Shown here: in pieces, positions 6,848-6,974 of the stretch | Numbering within the stretch: the stretch's first letter is position 1 | Layout of the letters: every line of letters begins with the position of its first letter | NCBI GenBank assembly: GCA_946535435.1 | Contig: CAMNDM010000079.1 | Coordinates: 1 to 6,974, forward strand | Direction of reading: 5' to 3' | DNA from: Physcocola sp002396385 | GTDB lineage: Bacteria; Bacteroidota; Bacteroidia; Bacteroidales; Paludibacteraceae | Length of the DNA: 6,974 nt | Program-made: the position numbers and the translations under genes | The notes under the pieces: generated by a model | The model's database searches: none | Told to the model about the DNA's origin: nothing | The model's input: the letters and a program-made list of their open reading frames with translations, nothing else

Positions 6848-6974
6848 TCACTTCACAAACCGCTCTATCTTGCAGGTGTGTTCCTTGGTTTTCTCGTCGT
6901 AGTTGATGCCTACGAACAACAGGTTGTCGTAGTATTGGTCTAACGCCTGGCAGTAGTTCCGCTTCTTTATCTGT
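6848..6974 (-). CDS. C-terminal end of a probable AAA-ATPase-like/PD-(D/E)XK nuclease family protein (partial)
   Basis: Only the last 41 codons and the TGA stop (6848-6850) are in the window; the gene continues to the right. The visible residues include NYCQALDQYYDNLLFVG followed by INYDEKTKEHTCKIERF, the usual C-terminal ending of the large, multi-copy family in Bacteroidales that joins an AAA-ATPase-like domain (PF09820) to a PDDEXK_9 domain (PF08011). The pattern of an aromatic-rich helix, LLFVGINYD, KTKxHxC, then IE is characteristic. The nuclease catalytic residues and the P-loop would be outside the window, so activity cannot be judged. The biological role of this family is not settled; copies are often scattered and variable between strains. 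The assignment rests on recognition of a short segment. Confidence 0.6.
   Translation of the reverse strand, partial: QIKKRNYCQALDQYYDNLLFVGINYDEKTKEHTCKIERFVK

Noticed and set aside
6725..6850. In-frame continuation of about 40 codons after the TGA of the edge gene, as a possible disrupted longer gene
   Set aside because: The protein already ends where its family normally ends, and the translated extension is arginine-rich with no recognisable pattern.

Overview
The window looks like chromosomal DNA of a Bacteroidota bacterium, most likely of the order Bacteroidales (Prevotella or Bacteroides relatives). The evidence is a PorT-family outer-membrane barrel of the type IX secretion system, a DUF5686 protein with a carboxypeptidase-regulatory-like domain, TAnnTTTG-type -7 promoter elements, and no clear Shine-Dalgarno sequences. 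No insertion sequence, CRISPR array, tRNA, rRNA or prophage signature was found. The genus cannot be fixed from this sequence.

Left part, plus strand. The window opens with the last 22 codons of a Cys/Met-metabolism PLP enzyme, probably O-acetylhomoserine sulfhydrylase (MetY). After 51 bases comes a complete cysteine synthase (CysK), so the two probably form a sulfur-assimilation transcription unit that makes homocysteine and cysteine from sulfide. A hairpin just after cysK closes it. A separate gene follows for a 611-residue inner-membrane protein with five membrane helices and a periplasmic sulfatase-fold domain. It has the architecture of E. coli YejM/PbgA (DUF3413 plus sulfatase) but keeps the metal-site and nucleophile-position residues of active family members. 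A TATCTTTG promoter element argues for its start at 1214 rather than at an upstream in-frame codon.

Right part, minus strand. A long stem-loop with A and T tracts at its two ends (3092-3145) separates the convergent genes and can terminate both. Reading leftward from 6569, an 861-residue DUF5686 protein is followed after 87 bases by porT. Both proteins have signal peptides and are predicted to reach the periplasm or outer membrane. A good sigma-54-like (-24/-12) sequence lies 27 to 42 bases upstream of the DUF5686 start, and a TAnnTTTG element lies between the two genes. At the right edge is the C-terminal end of another minus-strand gene, probably an AAA-ATPase-like/PD-(D/E)XK family protein, separated by a 278-base spacer.

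No clearly new multi-gene system is visible. The observations most worth following are the catalytically intact-looking YejM-type protein, the pairing of DUF5686 with porT, and the possible sigma-54 control of that pair.
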